DNA of 64,000 nucleotides from SG8-30 sp964406445. GTDB lineage: Bacteria > Pseudomonadota > Gammaproteobacteria > Steroidobacterales > Steroidobacteraceae. The notes beneath the pieces are model-generated. The model saw nothing but the letters and a program-made list of their open reading frames with translations. It did no database searches and was not told the DNA's origin. The DNA is taken from assembly GCA_964406445.1 (NCBI GenBank), contig CAYORU010000003.1:1-64000 (forward strand), in the 5' to 3' direction. This document shows positions 1-7,800 of this stretch, in pieces. A program made the position numbers and the translations under genes. Position 1 is the stretch's first letter. Each line of letters opens with the position of its first letter.

Positions 1-94
1 TCTCCTCGGGCGTCATGCTGCAGCCCGGCGACTGCTCGCCGTCGCGCAGCGTCGTATCGAAGATGATCACGCGGTTCGGGTCTCGCTCGGTCAT
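1..94 (-). CDS. leuA: 2-isopropylmalate synthase, N-terminal fragment (window edge)
   Basis: The first 31 codons of a minus-strand gene run off the left edge. They read an N-terminus containing [16 protein letters not shown], the HMGL-like TIM-barrel opening with the metal-binding Asp and catalytic Arg (LRDGEQ) typical of LeuA. LeuA condenses acetyl-CoA with 2-oxoisovalerate in the first committed step of leucine synthesis. A GGAGGACGG ribosome binding site sits just before the ATG at 94. The gene starts 49 nt after the ilvC stop on the same strand, so the two are probably one operon under the leucine-rich leader upstream of ilvC. Related homocitrate or citramalate synthases share the motif, but the ilvC context favours LeuA. 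Confidence 0.88.
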   Translation of the reverse strand, partial: MTERDPNRVIIFDTTLRDGEQSPGCSMTPEE

Positions 95-143
95 GGTCCG
101 TCCTCCGTTGAGTCCGGGCGCGCCGCGCGCGCCCGGGCCGTGC

Positions 144-1136
144 TCAGGCCTTCGCCTCGTTCAGCCAGGGCATGCGCGCGCGCAGCTCCCTGCCCACCTT
201 CTCGATCGGGTGGGCCAGGTCGGCCTTGAGCAGCTTCTCGTACTTCCTGCGGCCGCCGCGGTTCTCGCTGATCCACTGCCGGGCGAACTTGCCCTGCTGG
301 ATCTCGGCGAGGATCTTCTTCATTTCCTTCTTGGTGGCCTTGTTGACCACGCGCGGGCCGCGCGTGAGGTCGCCGTACTTCGCCGTCTCCGAGATGAACT
401 GGTGCATCTTGGCGATGCCGCCCTCGTGCAGCAGGTCGACGATCAGCTTCAGCTCGTGCAGGCACTCGTAGTAGGCGACCTCGGGCTGGTAGCCGGCCTC
501 GACCAGGGTCTCGAAGCCCTTGACGACGAGTTCGGTCGCTCCGCCGCAGAGCACGGCCTGCTCGCCGAACAGGTCGGTTTCGGTCTCCTCGCCGAAGGTC
601 GTCTCGAGGACGCCGCCGCGGGTGCCGCCGATGCCGTCGGCGTAGGCGAGGGCGCGGGCGTGGCCCTTGCCGGTCGCGTCCTGCGCGACCGCGATCAGGC
701 AGGGCACGCCGCGACCCTGCTGGTACTGGCGTCGCACCAGGTCGCCGGGCCCCTTGGGCGCGATCAGCACCACGTCGAGGTCCTTGCGGGGCTTGATCTG
801 CCCGAAGTGCACGTTGAAGCCGTGCGCGAAGAGCAGGGTCGCGCCCGGCTTGAGCGACGGCAGGATCTGCTTGTACAGCGCGGCCTGGGCGAGGTCGGGC
901 GCCAGCATCGCGACGAGGTCGGCGCCGTCGGCCGCCTTCGCGGGCTCCGCCACCGGCAGGCCGTCGCGCTTGGCCTTCTTCCAGCTGTCGCCCTTGCGGA
1001 CGCCGATGACCACCTCGTAGCCGCTGTCCTTGAGGTTCAGCGCGTGGGCGCGGCCCTGGCTGCCGTAGCCGAGCACGCAGATGCGCGCGCCCTTGAGGGC
1101 CTTCCGGTCGACGTCCTTCCGCGAGTAGATCCGCAT
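144..1136 (-). CDS. ilvC: Ketol-acid reductoisomerase (class I)
   Basis: IlvC converts acetolactate or acetohydroxybutyrate to dihydroxy acids with NADPH and Mg2+ in valine and isoleucine synthesis; it is cytoplasmic. The 330-residue product has the length of class I enzymes. Near the N-terminus [17 protein letters not shown] is the Rossmann dinucleotide loop; [10 protein letters not shown] follows at about 105-115; [13 protein letters not shown] and the helical [18 protein letters not shown] region carry the metal-binding acidic residues. I chose the ATG at 1136 because GGGGAG lies 8 nt upstream. A longer reading frame to 1172 adds 12 residues that lie within the attenuator-to-start leader and have no ribosome binding site. 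leuA follows after 49 nt. Confidence 0.97.
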   Translation of the reverse strand: MRIYSRKDVDRKALKGARICVLGYGSQGRAHALNLKDSGYEVVIGVRKGDSWKKAKRDGLPVAEPAKAADGADLVAMLAPDLAQAALYKQILPSLKPGATLLFAHGFNVHFGQIKPRKDLDVVLIAPKGPGDLVRRQYQQGRGVPCLIAVAQDATGKGHARALAYADGIGGTRGGVLETTFGEETETDLFGEQAVLCGGATELVVKGFETLVEAGYQPEVAYYECLHELKLIVDLLHEGGIAKMHQFISETAKYGDLTRGPRVVNKATKKEMKKILAEIQQGKFARQWISENRGGRRKYEKLLKADLAHPIEKVGRELRARMPWLNEAKA

Positions 1137-1170
1137 TTCAAGCTCCCCTGGTTCGTCGTTCGAGCGTTGC

Positions 1171-1212
1171 AAAAAGAAACCCCGCCTCGGCGCTGGTCCG
1201 GTGCGGGGTCTC
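1171..1212 (-). terminator. Rho-independent attenuator before ilvC
   Basis: On the minus strand, GAGACCCCGC (1212 to 1203) pairs with GCGGGGTTTC (1185 to 1176): a 10-bp stem with one G-U pair, followed by five T at 1175-1171. It ends 35 nt before the ilvC start, so it would stop transcription ahead of the gene. The competing segment GGTGCGGG at 1256-1249 is perfectly complementary to CCCGCACC at 1207-1200, which overlaps the 5' stem arm and could form the antiterminator. This is the layout of a classical translation-coupled attenuator. Pairing was judged by eye only. Confidence 0.7.
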
Positions 1213-1236
1213 GTTGTTCCTGGCTTCCCTTCGGAA

Positions 1237-1329
1237 TCAGCCCAGGGGCCCGCACCTCCGCTGGCTAAGCAGAAGGTCCAGGCCGAGAAGAGCGCGCGCG
1301 CGCGTCGCGGCGGACTTCGCGCCGGTCAT
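1237..1329 (-). CDS. Candidate leucine-rich leader peptide of the ilvC-leuA operon
   Basis: A 30-codon frame on the minus strand contains [10 protein letters not shown], that is six Leu within eight codons (codons 14-21, positions 1290-1267). The stop codon lies 25 nt before the attenuator stem. Codons 25-27 (GGTGCGGG) form the putative antiterminator arm, so a ribosome stalled at the Leu run or resting at the stop would change which hairpin forms. The weak points are the lack of a clear ribosome binding site before the ATG at 1329, and in-frame ATGs at 1362 and 1365 that would lengthen the peptide. I infer the role from layout, not from homology. Confidence 0.5.
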   Translation of the reverse strand: MTGAKSAATRARALLGLDLLLSQRRCGPLG

Positions 1330-1396
1330 GCGGTCGGGGCTGTCGTCGAAACGCGCGTGCATCATCGTTTGGTGCAATGCAAGATTGAGGGATGAC

Positions 1397-1421
1397 ATCA
1401 TACGGCGGTCGCCGCTGTCAA
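1397..1421 (-). promoter_or_regulatory. Possible promoter elements for the ilvC leader
   Basis: The minus strand reads TTGACA (1421-1416), an exact -35 consensus, and TATGAT (1402-1397), close to a -10. The spacer is only 13 nt, shorter than the usual 16-18, so the two may not work as a pair. They lie upstream of the leader peptide and on the back side of the aminopeptidase start. Confidence 0.3.
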
Positions 1422-1450
1422 CCAGCGGCCCCGCGAGGCCGGAAGCACCG

Positions 1451-2860
1451 ATGCACGAACATTTCACCCTGACGCGAGGCCCGGCCTCGCGCCCGATCTG
1501 GCTGCTGCGCGAGCCGGACTTCGACGCGTGGCAGGGCTCGCTGCCGCCCTCGATGGCGGCCTGGGTGCGTGAGTCGGGCTTCGCCGCCGAGCGCCAGCGA
1601 CTGCTGCTGCTGCCCGGCGCCGACGGCGGGCTGGTCGGCGCAGCTTTCGGTCTCGGCGCGCTCGGCGAGTGGAGTGCGCTGCGTCCGGGGCTCGTGGCCG
1701 GGCTGCCCGAGAAGCTGCCGCAGGGCCACTGGCACTTCGAGACGGCGCTGCCCGGGCCGGCGGCCACCCACGCGCTGCTCGGCTGGATCATGGGCTCCTA
1801 CCGGTTCGACCGTTACCGCAGCGCGCGCGCCTCGGCGCTGCGCAGCGTCAAGCTCGCGGCACCCGCCGGCGCGGACGTCGAGTACGCCCGGCGTGCCGGC
1901 GAGGCGGACGCGCTGGCGCGCGACCTGGTCAACACGCCGGCCGGCGACATGGGGCCCGAGCAGCTGGCGCGCGAGGCGGCGGGGCTGGCCAGCCGGCACG
2001 GCGCCAGGGTCAGCGTCCTGACCGGCCCGGCGCTGCTCGACGCCGGCCTCGCCGCGATCCACACCGTGGGCCGGGCCGGCCCGCAGCCGCCGCGGCTGAT
2101 CGACCTCGCCTGGGGCGACGCGGGTCACCCGCGGGTGACCCTCGTCGGCAAGGGCGTGTGCTTCGACACGGGCGGGCTCGACGTGAAGTCGTCGAGCGGC
2201 ATGCTGCTCATGAAGAAGGACATGGGCGGAGCCGCCATGGCGCTCGCCACCGCGCACATGGTCATGGATGCGAAGCTGCCCGTGCGCCTGCGGCTGCTGG
2301 TGCCGGCGGTCGAGAACAGCGTGGGCAGCGAGGCCTACCGGCCCGGCGACGTGATCCGCACGCACAAGGGCATCACGGTCGAGGTCGGCAATACGGACGC
2401 CGAGGGCCGACTGGTGCTCGCCGACGCGCTGTCGGTCGCCGACGACGACCAGCCGGACCTGCTCGTGGACTTCGCCACGCTGACCGGCGCCGCGCGCGTG
2501 GCGCTCGGGCCCGAGCTGCCGGCGCTGTTCAGCAACGACGACGCGCTGGCCGCCGACCTCGAGGCTGCCGGGCGCGATGAGGGCGACCCGCTGTGGCGGC
2601 TGCCGCTGTGGGCGCCGTACGACGAGGAGCTCGCCGGCAAGGTCGCCGACGTCAACAACGTCACGAGCTCGGGCTTCGCCGGCGCCGTGATCGGCGCGTT
2701 GTTCCTCCAGCGATTCGTGTCCGCGACCCGGCGCTGGGCTCACATCGACCTCTACGCCTGGAATCCGCGCGAGCGCCCGGGGCGGCCGGTCGGCGCCGAG
2801 ACGCAGTGCGTCCGGGCCGTCTATCGGGCGATCGAGCGCCGCTTCGCCGCCACCCGATGA
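1451..2860 (+). CDS. M17 family leucyl aminopeptidase
   Basis: This cytoplasmic dinuclear-metal exopeptidase removes N-terminal residues from peptides and may also process glutathione conjugates. The 469-residue product has the M17 catalytic C-terminal domain: GKGVCFDTGGLDVKSSSG (metal and substrate Lys/Asp) at about 232-250, MKKDMGGAA just after, and the family signature NTDAEGRLVLADAL at about 313-326. The N-terminal domain is divergent. The start at 1451 (MHEHFTL) is chosen because the upstream in-frame extension is low-complexity sequence overlapping the ilvC leader; GGAAG precedes it. The stop overlaps the next start as ATGA, so it is translationally coupled to the EamA transporter. It could be a PepA or a PepB-like enzyme. 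Confidence 0.92.
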   Translation: MHEHFTLTRGPASRPIWLLREPDFDAWQGSLPPSMAAWVRESGFAAERQRLLLLPGADGGLVGAAFGLGALGEWSALRPGLVAGLPEKLPQGHWHFETALPGPAATHALLGWIMGSYRFDRYRSARASALRSVKLAAPAGADVEYARRAGEADALARDLVNTPAGDMGPEQLAREAAGLASRHGARVSVLTGPALLDAGLAAIHTVGRAGPQPPRLIDLAWGDAGHPRVTLVGKGVCFDTGGLDVKSSSGMLLMKKDMGGAAMALATAHMVMDAKLPVRLRLLVPAVENSVGSEAYRPGDVIRTHKGITVEVGNTDAEGRLVLADALSVADDDQPDLLVDFATLTGAARVALGPELPALFSNDDALAADLEAAGRDEGDPLWRLPLWAPYDEELAGKVADVNNVTSSGFAGAVIGALFLQRFVSATRRWAHIDLYAWNPRERPGRPVGAETQCVRAVYRAIERRFAATR

Positions 2861-3735
2861 CCCAGGTCGCGCCCGGCCACCTCGCCCTGCTGGTGGGGAT
2901 CTGCGCGTTGTGGGGCTTCAACATCATCGCCATCAAGGCAGGGGTGGACCGCCTGCCGCCGATCTTCCTCAGCTTCCTCAGGTTCGCGGTGGTCGCGGTC
3001 GCGCTGCTGCCGTGGCTGCGCCTCGAGCGCGGCCGGATGCCGTGGCTGCTGCTCGCCTCGGTCTGCAGCGGCGGCCTGCAGTTCGGCCTGATGTACGCGG
3101 GCATCGCGCAATCGGGCAGCATGTCGGCGGTCGCCATCGCCGGTCAGCTCGGCGTGCCCTTCACGACGCTGCTGTCGATCCTGCTGCTCGGCGAGAAGGT
3201 GCGCTGGCGGCGCTGGACCGGCATCGCGCTGTCGTTCTTCGGCGTGCTGCTGATCGGCTTCAATCCGGCGGTGCTCGATTCGGTCTTCGGGCTTTCGCTG
3301 GTCGTGCTGGCCGCCCTCGCCGGCGCGCTGGGACTCGTCGCGGTCAAGCGCGCCGTGGGAGTCGGCGCGCTCGAGCTGCAGGCGTGGTTCGCCTGGACCA
3401 GCGTCCCCGTGCTCGGCGCCTGCTCGCTGCTTCTCGAGGAGGGCCAGTGGCAGGGACTGCTCGCGCTCGATGCGGTCGGCATCGGCGCCGTGCTGTACAC
3501 CGTGGTCGCGGCAAGCCTCGTCGCGCACACGATCTTCTACTGGCTCCTGCAGCGTTACCCGGTGACCAGCGTGACGCCGCTGACCGTGCTCGCGCCGCTG
3601 TTCAGCGTGGCTTTCTCCGTCTGGCTGCTCGGCGACCGGCTCGACTGGCGGATGCTCGTCGGCGGCGCGCTGACCCTGACCGGCGTGGTGATCATCGCGC
3701 TCAGGGAGCGGAAGCTGCCGGGGACGGGGGCGTGA
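2857..3735 (+). CDS. EamA/DMT-superfamily inner-membrane transporter
   Basis: The 292-residue product is almost entirely hydrophobic, with about ten predicted membrane helices arranged as two EamA repeats. Each repeat has the characteristic Gly/Pro-rich helix ends, for example ALWGFNIIAIKAGVDRLPP in repeat 1 and VTPLTVLAPLFSVAFSVWLLG in repeat 2. Members of this superfamily export metabolites such as amino acids or their analogues. It overlaps the M17 aminopeptidase by ATGA, suggesting a two-gene operon in which peptide-derived products may be exported; that link is inference. The substrate is not predictable. Confidence 0.9.
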   Translation: MTQVAPGHLALLVGICALWGFNIIAIKAGVDRLPPIFLSFLRFAVVAVALLPWLRLERGRMPWLLLASVCSGGLQFGLMYAGIAQSGSMSAVAIAGQLGVPFTTLLSILLLGEKVRWRRWTGIALSFFGVLLIGFNPAVLDSVFGLSLVVLAALAGALGLVAVKRAVGVGALELQAWFAWTSVPVLGACSLLLEEGQWQGLLALDAVGIGAVLYTVVAASLVAHTIFYWLLQRYPVTSVTPLTVLAPLFSVAFSVWLLGDRLDWRMLVGGALTLTGVVIIALRERKLPGTGA

Positions 3736-3743
3736 GGGGAGGT

Positions 3744-3836
3744 GGCCGGTGACCGGTGACCGGTGATCGGCAAGAGGGCGTTGCCGCGAATCGAGTATTC
3801 TTGCCGGTCACGGATCACTGGTCACCGATCACGGTT
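3744..3836. repeat. Dispersed GGTGACCGGTGACC/GGTCACC intergenic repeat, copy 1
   Basis: Left arm 3744-3770 carries tandem GGTGACC-type units ending GGTGATCGG; right arm 3803-3834 carries GGTCAC, GATCAC and GGTCACC units in the inverse sense. The arms can fold into an imperfect long hairpin. A second copy with the same arrangement lies at 18441-18534. This copy fills the gap between the EamA gene and ilvD, ending within 10 nt of the ilvD start. It resembles REP-like intergenic palindromes, but no transposase is visible in the window. Confidence 0.7.
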
Positions 3837-3842
3837 TCCCCC

Positions 3843-5540
3843 ATGCCCCGCAAGCCGCCCGCTGCCGATTCCCGCGCCCATTCCCGCGTCGTCGTCGACG
3901 GCGTGAAGCAGACGCCGAGCCGCGCGATGCTGCGCGCGGTCGGCTACACCGACGCAGACTTCCAGAAGCCCGCGGTCGGCGTCGCCAGCACCTGGAGCAA
4001 CCTCACGCCCTGCAACATGCACATCGATGCGCTGGCGCGGGAAGCCGCGGCGGGCATCGACGGCGCGGGGGCGAAGAGCACGATCTTCGGCACCATCACC
4101 GTGTCCGACGGCATCTCGATGGGCACGCCCGGGATGCGCTACTCGCTGGTCTCGCGCGAGGTCATCGCCGACTCGATCGAGACCGTCGTGGGCGCGCAGG
4201 GCTTCGACGGACTGGTCGCCATCGGCGGCTGCGACAAGAACATGCCGGGCTGCATGATGGCGATCGCGCGGCTCGACCGGCCTGCGGTGTTCGTCTACGG
4301 CGGCACGATCCGGCCGGGCGCAGGCCACACAGACATCGTGTCGGTCTTCGAGGCGGTGGGCAGTCACGCCCGGGGCGCGTTGTCCGACGCCGAACTGCAT
4401 CGCGTGGAGTGCGCCGCCATCCCGGGCCCTGGCAGCTGCGGCGGGATGTACACGGCCAATACCATGGCCTCGGCCATCGAGGCGCTCGGCATGAGCCTGC
4501 CGAACAGCTCGGCCCAGGAAGCGGAATCCGCGACCAAGCTCGACGACTGCCGCAGGGCAGGGGAGGCCGTGGTCCGGCTGGTGCAGCGGGGTATCCGCCC
4601 GCGCGACATCATGACGCGCAAGGCCTTCGAGAACGCGATCACGACCGTCATTGCGCTCGGCGGCAGCACCAATGCCGTGCTGCACCTGCTCGCCATCGCC
4701 CACTGCGCGGGCGTGCGCCTGACGCTCGACGACTTCACCCGCCTCGGGCGGCGGGTGCCGGTGCTCGCGGACCTGCGGCCGAGCGGCCGCTACATGATGT
4801 CGGAGCTGATCGCGATCGGCGGCATCCGGCCCCTGATGAAGCGCCTGCTCGACGCGGGCCTCCTGCACGGCGACTGCCTGACCGTCAGCGGGCGCAGCAT
4901 GGGCGAGGAGCTTGCCTCGGCCGGCGACTACCCGGGCGGCCAGGACGTGGTCCGGCCGCTGTCGGCGCCCATCAAGCCGGACAGCCACCTGGTCGTGCTC
5001 TACGGCAACCTCGCCCCGGAAGGCGCGGTCGCCAAGATCACCGGCAAGGAGGGCCTGTCGTTCACCGGCCGGGCGCGGGTCTTCGAGGGCGAGGAGGCCT
5101 CGCTCCAGGCGATCCTCGACGGCAAGGTGAAGCCGGGCGACGTGGTCGTCATCCGCAACGAAGGGCCGCGCGGCGGACCGGGCATGCGCGAGATGCTGTC
5201 GCCGACCAGCGCCATCATGGGCCGCGGCCTGGGCGACCAGGTGGCGCTCATCACCGATGGCCGTTTCTCCGGCGGCAGCCACGGCTTCGTCGTCGGCCAC
5301 GTTACGCCGGAGGCGGCAGTGGGCGGGCCGATCGCGCTCGTGCGGACGGGCGATCGGATCACCATCGATGCAAAGGCGCGCGAGATGACGCTGCACGTCG
5401 CGGCGGCCGAGCTCAGGAAGCGGCGGCAGAAGTGGCGCCCGCGCAAGCCCTACGCCCGCGCAGGCGTGCTCGCGAAGTACGCGAGGACGGTCGCGAGCGC
5501 ATCCCTCGGCGCCGTCACCGACCTGGAAACGGACGGCTGA
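3843..5540 (+). CDS. ilvD: Dihydroxy-acid dehydratase
   Basis: IlvD dehydrates 2,3-dihydroxy-isovalerate and its methylvalerate homologue to the 2-oxo acids of valine and isoleucine synthesis using an Fe-S cluster. The 565-residue product has the three cluster cysteines: TPCNMH (Cys57), GGCDKNMPG (Cys130) and [14 protein letters not shown] (Cys199). The C-terminal [19 protein letters not shown] block is also present. The start at 3843 (MPRKPPAAD) is preferred because the open frame upstream is intergenic repeat sequence; no strong ribosome binding site is visible. It is separated from ilvC-leuA by only 2.7 kb, so branched-chain genes cluster loosely. The related sugar-acid dehydratases (EDD) share the fold, but the context favours IlvD. 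Confidence 0.95.
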   Translation: MPRKPPAADSRAHSRVVVDGVKQTPSRAMLRAVGYTDADFQKPAVGVASTWSNLTPCNMHIDALAREAAAGIDGAGAKSTIFGTITVSDGISMGTPGMRYSLVSREVIADSIETVVGAQGFDGLVAIGGCDKNMPGCMMAIARLDRPAVFVYGGTIRPGAGHTDIVSVFEAVGSHARGALSDAELHRVECAAIPGPGSCGGMYTANTMASAIEALGMSLPNSSAQEAESATKLDDCRRAGEAVVRLVQRGIRPRDIMTRKAFENAITTVIALGGSTNAVLHLLAIAHCAGVRLTLDDFTRLGRRVPVLADLRPSGRYMMSELIAIGGIRPLMKRLLDAGLLHGDCLTVSGRSMGEELASAGDYPGGQDVVRPLSAPIKPDSHLVVLYGNLAPEGAVAKITGKEGLSFTGRARVFEGEEASLQAILDGKVKPGDVVVIRNEGPRGGPGMREMLSPTSAIMGRGLGDQVALITDGRFSGGSHGFVVGHVTPEAAVGGPIALVRTGDRITIDAKAREMTLHVAAAELRKRRQKWRPRKPYARAGVLAKYARTVASASLGAVTDLETDG

Positions 5541-5720
5541 ACGGGTGCACGGCCGATGCCGGGTACTGCACTGCATACAACGCTTGAAGTTGTAACGGCG
5601 GGCCGCTAAGGTTGCGGCCTGCCGTCCAGGGACCGACGCGGCACGCGCCCGCGAGCCTGACGGGCCGGGTGCCGATCAGGTCGCCAAGGCGAGACACAGA
5701 ACCAGGGGAACGACGGTCAT

Positions 5721-6368
5721 ATGTCGAACATCTACGGTGGTGGTAGTGGGTCGCGCCGCGCGGTCGTCTTCGGCGGCATCATCCTGCTGCACTTCGGGTT
5801 CTACCTGGCGCTGGTCAGCGGCCTCGCGCGCGACGCGGTGCAGATGCTCGCCGACGTCGGCGTGATCGACCTGCCGCCGCCGCCGCCGCCGCCCGAGGAC
5901 CTCGAGGAGCCGCCGCCGCCGCCGCCGATCGACCGGCCGCCGCCGGTGGTGCCGCCGCCGATGATCGACCTGCCCACCTTCGAGGGGCCGTCCAACGCCA
6001 TCAGCAACGTGCAGATCACCGACAAGCCGGCCGCGCCCGCGCCGGTGGTGGCCGCGCCGCCGCCACGCCCCGTGCAGGTCACGCCGCCGACGCCGGCCTA
6101 CAACGCCCGGGCGCTGGCCAGCGCACTGAACCGCTGCTACCCGTCGGCCTCCCGCCGCCTCAACGAGGAAGGCAGGGTCGTCGCCACCATCACGATCGGC
6201 GCCGACGGGCGCATGAAGGACCTGAAGGTCCAGCAGAGCAGCGGCTTCGAGCGGCTCGACAGCGCCGCGGAGTGCGTCGTTCGCAACCTCAGGTTCAACC
6301 CGGGCAAGCGCGACGGGACGCCGATCGAGGCGCAGGCGACGCTGCCCATCTCGTTCGTGCTGGAGTGA
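5721..6368 (+). CDS. tonB: TonB energy-transducing protein
   Basis: TonB spans the periplasm and passes proton-motive energy from ExbB-ExbD to outer-membrane receptors. The 215-residue product has a short cytoplasmic N-terminus, one membrane anchor at about 14-34 (VVFGGIILLHFGFYLALVSG), a proline-rich spacer with two runs of six to seven Pro at about 50-85, and a C-terminal TonB domain from about 125 (ARALASALNRCYPSASRRLN, then VQQSSGFERLDSAAEC and IEAQATLPISFVLE). The ribosome binding site AGGGGA precedes the ATG. exbB follows after 86 nt. The likely client in this window is the TonB-dependent receptor at 51 kb, although receptors elsewhere are equally possible. Confidence 0.93.
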   Translation: MSNIYGGGSGSRRAVVFGGIILLHFGFYLALVSGLARDAVQMLADVGVIDLPPPPPPPEDLEEPPPPPPIDRPPPVVPPPMIDLPTFEGPSNAISNVQITDKPAAPAPVVAAPPPRPVQVTPPTPAYNARALASALNRCYPSASRRLNEEGRVVATITIGADGRMKDLKVQQSSGFERLDSAAECVVRNLRFNPGKRDGTPIEAQATLPISFVLE

Positions 6369-6454
6369 ACGAGCTCAGTTCGAGGAAGGTTCGAGGGGCG
6401 GGCCCAAGCGGCGCTCACTCGGGATGTTTGCACTTGCATAGAGGAAGTTGAGCA

Positions 6455-7144
6455 ATGGCTTCTGACAACCCGTACGGCATTTCCGCGCTCTGGGAACAGA
6501 GCGACTACGTAGGCAAGGGGGTGTTCGTCATCCTCGGCGTCATGTCCCTCTGGTCCTGGTGGGTCATGATCAACAAGTACCTCGACAACCGTAACCTCAA
6601 GAAGGTGGCGGATGAGGCCGAGAAGAACTTCTGGGGCTCGACCTCGCTGCAGGAAGGCATCGGCAAGCTGAAGGGCAAGGTCAACCCCTTCCGCGACATC
6701 GTGCAGGATGGCCTGCAGGCGGTGGAACACCACAAGAAGCGGTCGGCCGACGTCACCAGCGGCATCGACCTCGGCGACTGGATCGAGAGCCACGTGCGCA
6801 AGCGTACCGACATGCTCGCCTCCAGCCTGCAGAGCGGCATGGTGGTGCTCGCGTCGGTCGGCGCGACGGCTCCCTTCGTCGGCCTGTTCGGCACGGTGTG
6901 GGGCATCTATCACGCGCTGGTCGCCATCTCGATCGCCGGCCAGGCATCCCTCGACAAGGTTGCCGGCCCGATCGGCGAGGCGCTGATCATGACGGCGATC
7001 GGCCTCGCGGTGGCGGTGCCCGCGGTGCTCGGCTTCAACGGCTTGACCCGCGCCAACAAGGGCCTGATGGAGCGCGTCAACTATTTCTCCCACGACGTTC
7101 AGGCAGCGCTGGTCGCAGGATCGCGCGTCAGCCAGGGGAAGTAG
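6455..7144 (+). CDS. exbB: ExbB/MotA/TolQ-type proton channel subunit
   Basis: ExbB forms the inner-membrane proton channel that drives TonB. The 229-residue protein has a first membrane segment at about 22-42 (VFVILGVMSLWSWWVMINKYL), a cytoplasmic loop, and a hairpin of two membrane segments from about 130 to 200 holding SVGATAPFVGLFGTVWGIYHA and the conserved TAIGLAVAVPAVLGFN. GAGGAA gives a good ribosome binding site. It sits between tonB and exbD, with 3 nt to exbD. TolQ and MotA share this fold, but the tonB context settles the assignment. Confidence 0.93.
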   Translation: MASDNPYGISALWEQSDYVGKGVFVILGVMSLWSWWVMINKYLDNRNLKKVADEAEKNFWGSTSLQEGIGKLKGKVNPFRDIVQDGLQAVEHHKKRSADVTSGIDLGDWIESHVRKRTDMLASSLQSGMVVLASVGATAPFVGLFGTVWGIYHALVAISIAGQASLDKVAGPIGEALIMTAIGLAVAVPAVLGFNGLTRANKGLMERVNYFSHDVQAALVAGSRVSQGK

Positions 7145-7147
7145 GCC

Positions 7148-7567
7148 ATGGCCGTCTCCGTATCGGGTGACAGCAGCGACCCGATGGTCGAGCCGAACGT
7201 CATCCCGCTGGTTGACGTGATGCTCGTGCTGCTGATCATCTTCATCATCACCATTCCGGTGATGACCCATGCGGTGAAGCTGGACCTGCCCCGCGAGTCC
7301 AACCAGCCGACGGTCACCAAGCCGGAGAACATCAACCTGTCGATCGACTTCGACGGCCAGATCTACTGGAACGAGTCGGGCATCAACAAGGAGACCCTGC
7401 TCAACTACGTGCTGCAGGAGGCGGTGAAGGATCCCCAGCCGGAGGTCCACATCCGCGCCGACCGGCGCGCCCGTTACGAGCACGTCGCCGACGTGCTGTT
7501 CGCGCTGCAGCGCGGCGGCATGCGCAAGGTGGGCTTCATCGCGGAGCCGCCGACCCCGACGGGCTGA
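7148..7567 (+). CDS. exbD: ExbD/TolR-type biopolymer transport protein
   Basis: ExbD inserts a single helix into the ExbB channel and carries the protonatable Asp. The 139-residue product has an N-terminal anchor at about 17-38, NVIPLVDVMLVLLIIFIIT, with the conserved Asp in PLVDVM. A periplasmic domain follows, ending VADVLFALQRGGMRKVGFIAEP, the usual ExbD C-terminal fold. It is coupled to exbB with a 3-nt gap, and a Rho-independent terminator follows about 40 nt after the stop, closing the tonB-exbB-exbD unit. Confidence 0.93.
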   Translation: MAVSVSGDSSDPMVEPNVIPLVDVMLVLLIIFIITIPVMTHAVKLDLPRESNQPTVTKPENINLSIDFDGQIYWNESGINKETLLNYVLQEAVKDPQPEVHIRADRRARYEHVADVLFALQRGGMRKVGFIAEPPTPTG

Positions 7568-7604
7568 CCCTCCGGCGGATCGGGTGCAGACATCCTCGAT
7601 CGAG

Positions 7605-7635
7605 AGGGCCCGCACATGCGGGCCCTTTCCTTTTC
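7605..7635 (+). terminator. Rho-independent terminator after exbD
   Basis: AGGGCCCGC (7605-7613) pairs with GCGGGCCCT (7618-7626) over a 4-nt ACAT loop, followed by TTTCCTTTT. The short loop and T-rich tail make a convincing terminator for the tonB operon. Confidence 0.85.
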
Positions 7636-7740
7636 CGGCCGCGCCGATGCTGAACCTGCGCTGAACTCCGGCCGACGCGGCGCTCGCGGGAACCATCGCC
7701 GACGCGCTGCGGTCTTCAAGGGTGGACGAACCGGCCGCGC

Positions 7741-7769
7741 GAGACACTAGGCGGCGTTTCGGTTATAAA
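7741..7769 (+). promoter_or_regulatory. Candidate promoter of the first TPR gene
   Basis: GAGACA (7741-7746; four of six matches to -35) and TATAAA (7764-7769) are separated by 17 nt, and the -10 lies 31 nt before the chosen ATG at 7801. The surrounding GGCGTTTCGGTTATAAAACTC closely resembles GGCGTTTTTTCTGATATAAC (9119-9138) ahead of the second TPR gene, which suggests duplicated control. Confidence 0.45.
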
Positions 7770-7800
7770 ACTCGGTTTCCGCGGCTTCCCGAGGTTGGCC

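Noticed and set aside
15..1268. 417-codon plus-strand frame opposite ilvC
   Set aside because: Leu/Ala/Val-rich antisense shadow of a clearly assigned gene.
5571..5580. CTGCATACAA before tonB as a seventh palindrome site
   Set aside because: It has TGCATACA, one mismatch in the core, which breaks the palindrome; it is not convincing as an operator.
5868..5990. CCG-rich tandem repeat in tonB
   Set aside because: It encodes the expected proline-rich spacer of TonB, not an independent repeat.
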